From Lamprobacter sp046541315 (GTDB taxonomy: Bacteria > Pseudomonadota > Gammaproteobacteria > Chromatiales > Chromatiaceae): DNA of 14,892 nucleotides. Location of the stretch: the NCBI RefSeq assembly GCF_046541315.1, contig NZ_JBKHDN010000054.1:1-14892 (forward strand). The letters are read 5' to 3'. Made by a program: the position numbers and the translations under genes. Shown piece after piece: positions 14,531 to 14,892 of this stretch. The number at the start of each line of letters is the position of its first letter. The stretch's first letter is position 1. The notes beneath the pieces were generated by a model, which saw only the letters and a list, made by a program, of their open reading frames with translations, had not been told where the DNA came from and searched no databases.

Positions 14531-14691
14531 AAGAGTCAGAAGGCTTGAGTATGCTTACACCACAAGCATCCGTGCAGGCAAAGATGTTTCATCCAAAATG
14601 TTCCTCCAAGCCATCCGCTCCTTGAGCCATAGGGCTACAGGAGGTTGTCCCGGACAGCGATCGCGTACCGATTTAACGGCGTATCGGTCTG

Positions 14692-14731
14692 TTGCATATT
14701 CCCGAAGAGTGCTCTATTTTAGAGCCGACTC
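14692..14731 (+). promoter_or_regulatory. Candidate promoter overlapping a hairpin/operator-like dyad
   Basis: TTGCAT (14692-14697) and TATTTT (14715-14720) are spaced exactly 17 bases apart and could act as -35 and -10 for the gene starting at 14866, although each is a partial match. The -10 lies in the loop and inner stem of GAGT-GCTCTA-TTT-TAGAGC-CG-ACTC (14707-14731), a ten-pair dyad with a two-base bulge that could be an operator or an RNA hairpin. Confidence 0.3.
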
Positions 14732-14865
14732 TGCCGCGCCTGTTGTTTTCAAGCAACCCAAGCGAGTGTGTCACCCTGCAGACGCGCAAGCCCCGCTTCG
14801 ACGAGCTTGATCCAACATCCGCCGACCATAGTCCAACCCTTTGACTTTAACAGGAGAGCGCACGA

Positions 14866-14892
14866 ATGGCTGATCAACCCGCATGGTTTAAC
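14866..14892 (+). CDS. Start of a gene cut by the window edge, product unknown
   Basis: ATG 14866 opens a frame reading MADQPAWFN up to the last base. AGGAGA (14852-14857) lies eight bases upstream, a good Shine-Dalgarno, so this is very likely a true gene start. Nine codons are too few to assign a family. It follows a gene-free interval and probably begins a new transcription unit, which may still belong to the polysaccharide locus. Confidence 0.7.

Larger units (their letters stand above)
14438..14865. other. Non-coding stretch with repeat and dyads between the gene series and the next gene
   Basis: No credible gene is seen over about 430 bases. Open frames exist (for example a GTG-initiated one at 14463-14810) but lack a ribosome site and family-like sequence. 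The stretch is less GC-rich than the genes around it. It contains a 10-base palindrome TTGCATGCAA (14466-14475), the 11-base tandem repeat at 14500-14530, a TGTCC/GGACA dyad (14646-14656), GCGATCGC (14657-14664), an ACCGAT/ATCGGT dyad (14667-14688) and a long hairpin (14707-14731). It presumably separates two transcription units. Confidence 0.6.

Noticed and set aside
14463..14810. A 115-codon plus-strand open frame after the last glycosyltransferase
   Set aside because: It has no Shine-Dalgarno, a GTG start, an atypical Arg/Ser/Ala-rich product and the 11-base repeat running through it. Coding potential is not supported.
1..14892. CRISPR array, tRNA or rRNA genes, complete insertion sequence
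   Set aside because: No regularly spaced repeats, no tRNA-like cloverleaf, and no transposase with terminal inverted repeats were found on reading both strands.

Overview
The window carries most of a surface-polysaccharide locus from a GC-rich Gram-negative bacterium. The gene set is O-antigen or capsule type, with an ABC exporter. A gammaproteobacterium, perhaps a Chromatiales-like purple sulfur bacterium, fits the high GC, the Uma2 nuclease gene next door and the WbpL/WbpM-type genes. This placement is inference: there is no rRNA, tRNA or other marker gene. All supported genes lie on the + strand.

Layout. Positions 1-1129 are accessory sequence: a Uma2-family nuclease gene (125-712), then about 400 bp with no recognisable gene on either strand. 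From 1130 a tightly packed run begins: a DJ-1/PfpI protein, a WecA/WbpL-type initiating sugar-1-phosphate transferase with an unusual hexamer-repeat N-terminus, a WbpM/CapD-type membrane nucleotide-sugar 4,6-dehydratase, and arabinose-5-phosphate isomerase (kdsD/kpsF) with a clipped C-terminus. After a short AT-rich junction (5854-5963), base composition drops and the export block starts: Wzm permease, Wzt ATPase with a C-terminal glycan-binding-type domain, and a methyltransferase with a helical coiled-coil tail. Next come a CgeB-like glycosyltransferase, a GT4 glycosyltransferase, a 26-codon mini-ORF overlapping a DUF1698-type methyltransferase, and two more GT4-type glycosyltransferases (ending 14437). 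A gene-free stretch of about 430 bp follows, with an 11-bp tandem repeat and several dyads. The first nine codons of another gene begin at 14866.

How the genes work together (inference from families). The initiating transferase would load a HexNAc-1-phosphate on undecaprenyl phosphate. The dehydratase would supply a 4-keto-6-deoxy-HexNAc precursor. The four glycosyltransferases would build the chain and the methyltransferases would modify it. Wzm/Wzt would export it, with the Wzt C-terminal domain probably reading a terminal modification. There is no Wzx flippase or Wzy polymerase in view. Most junctions are overlaps or gaps of under 10 nt, so long co-transcribed and translationally coupled units are likely.

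Most interesting points: the in-frame hexamer repeat in the initiating transferase, the coiled-coil methyltransferase beside a Wzt with a C-terminal domain (WbdD-like logic), the overlapping 26-codon ORF, and the truncated kdsD at a composition boundary.
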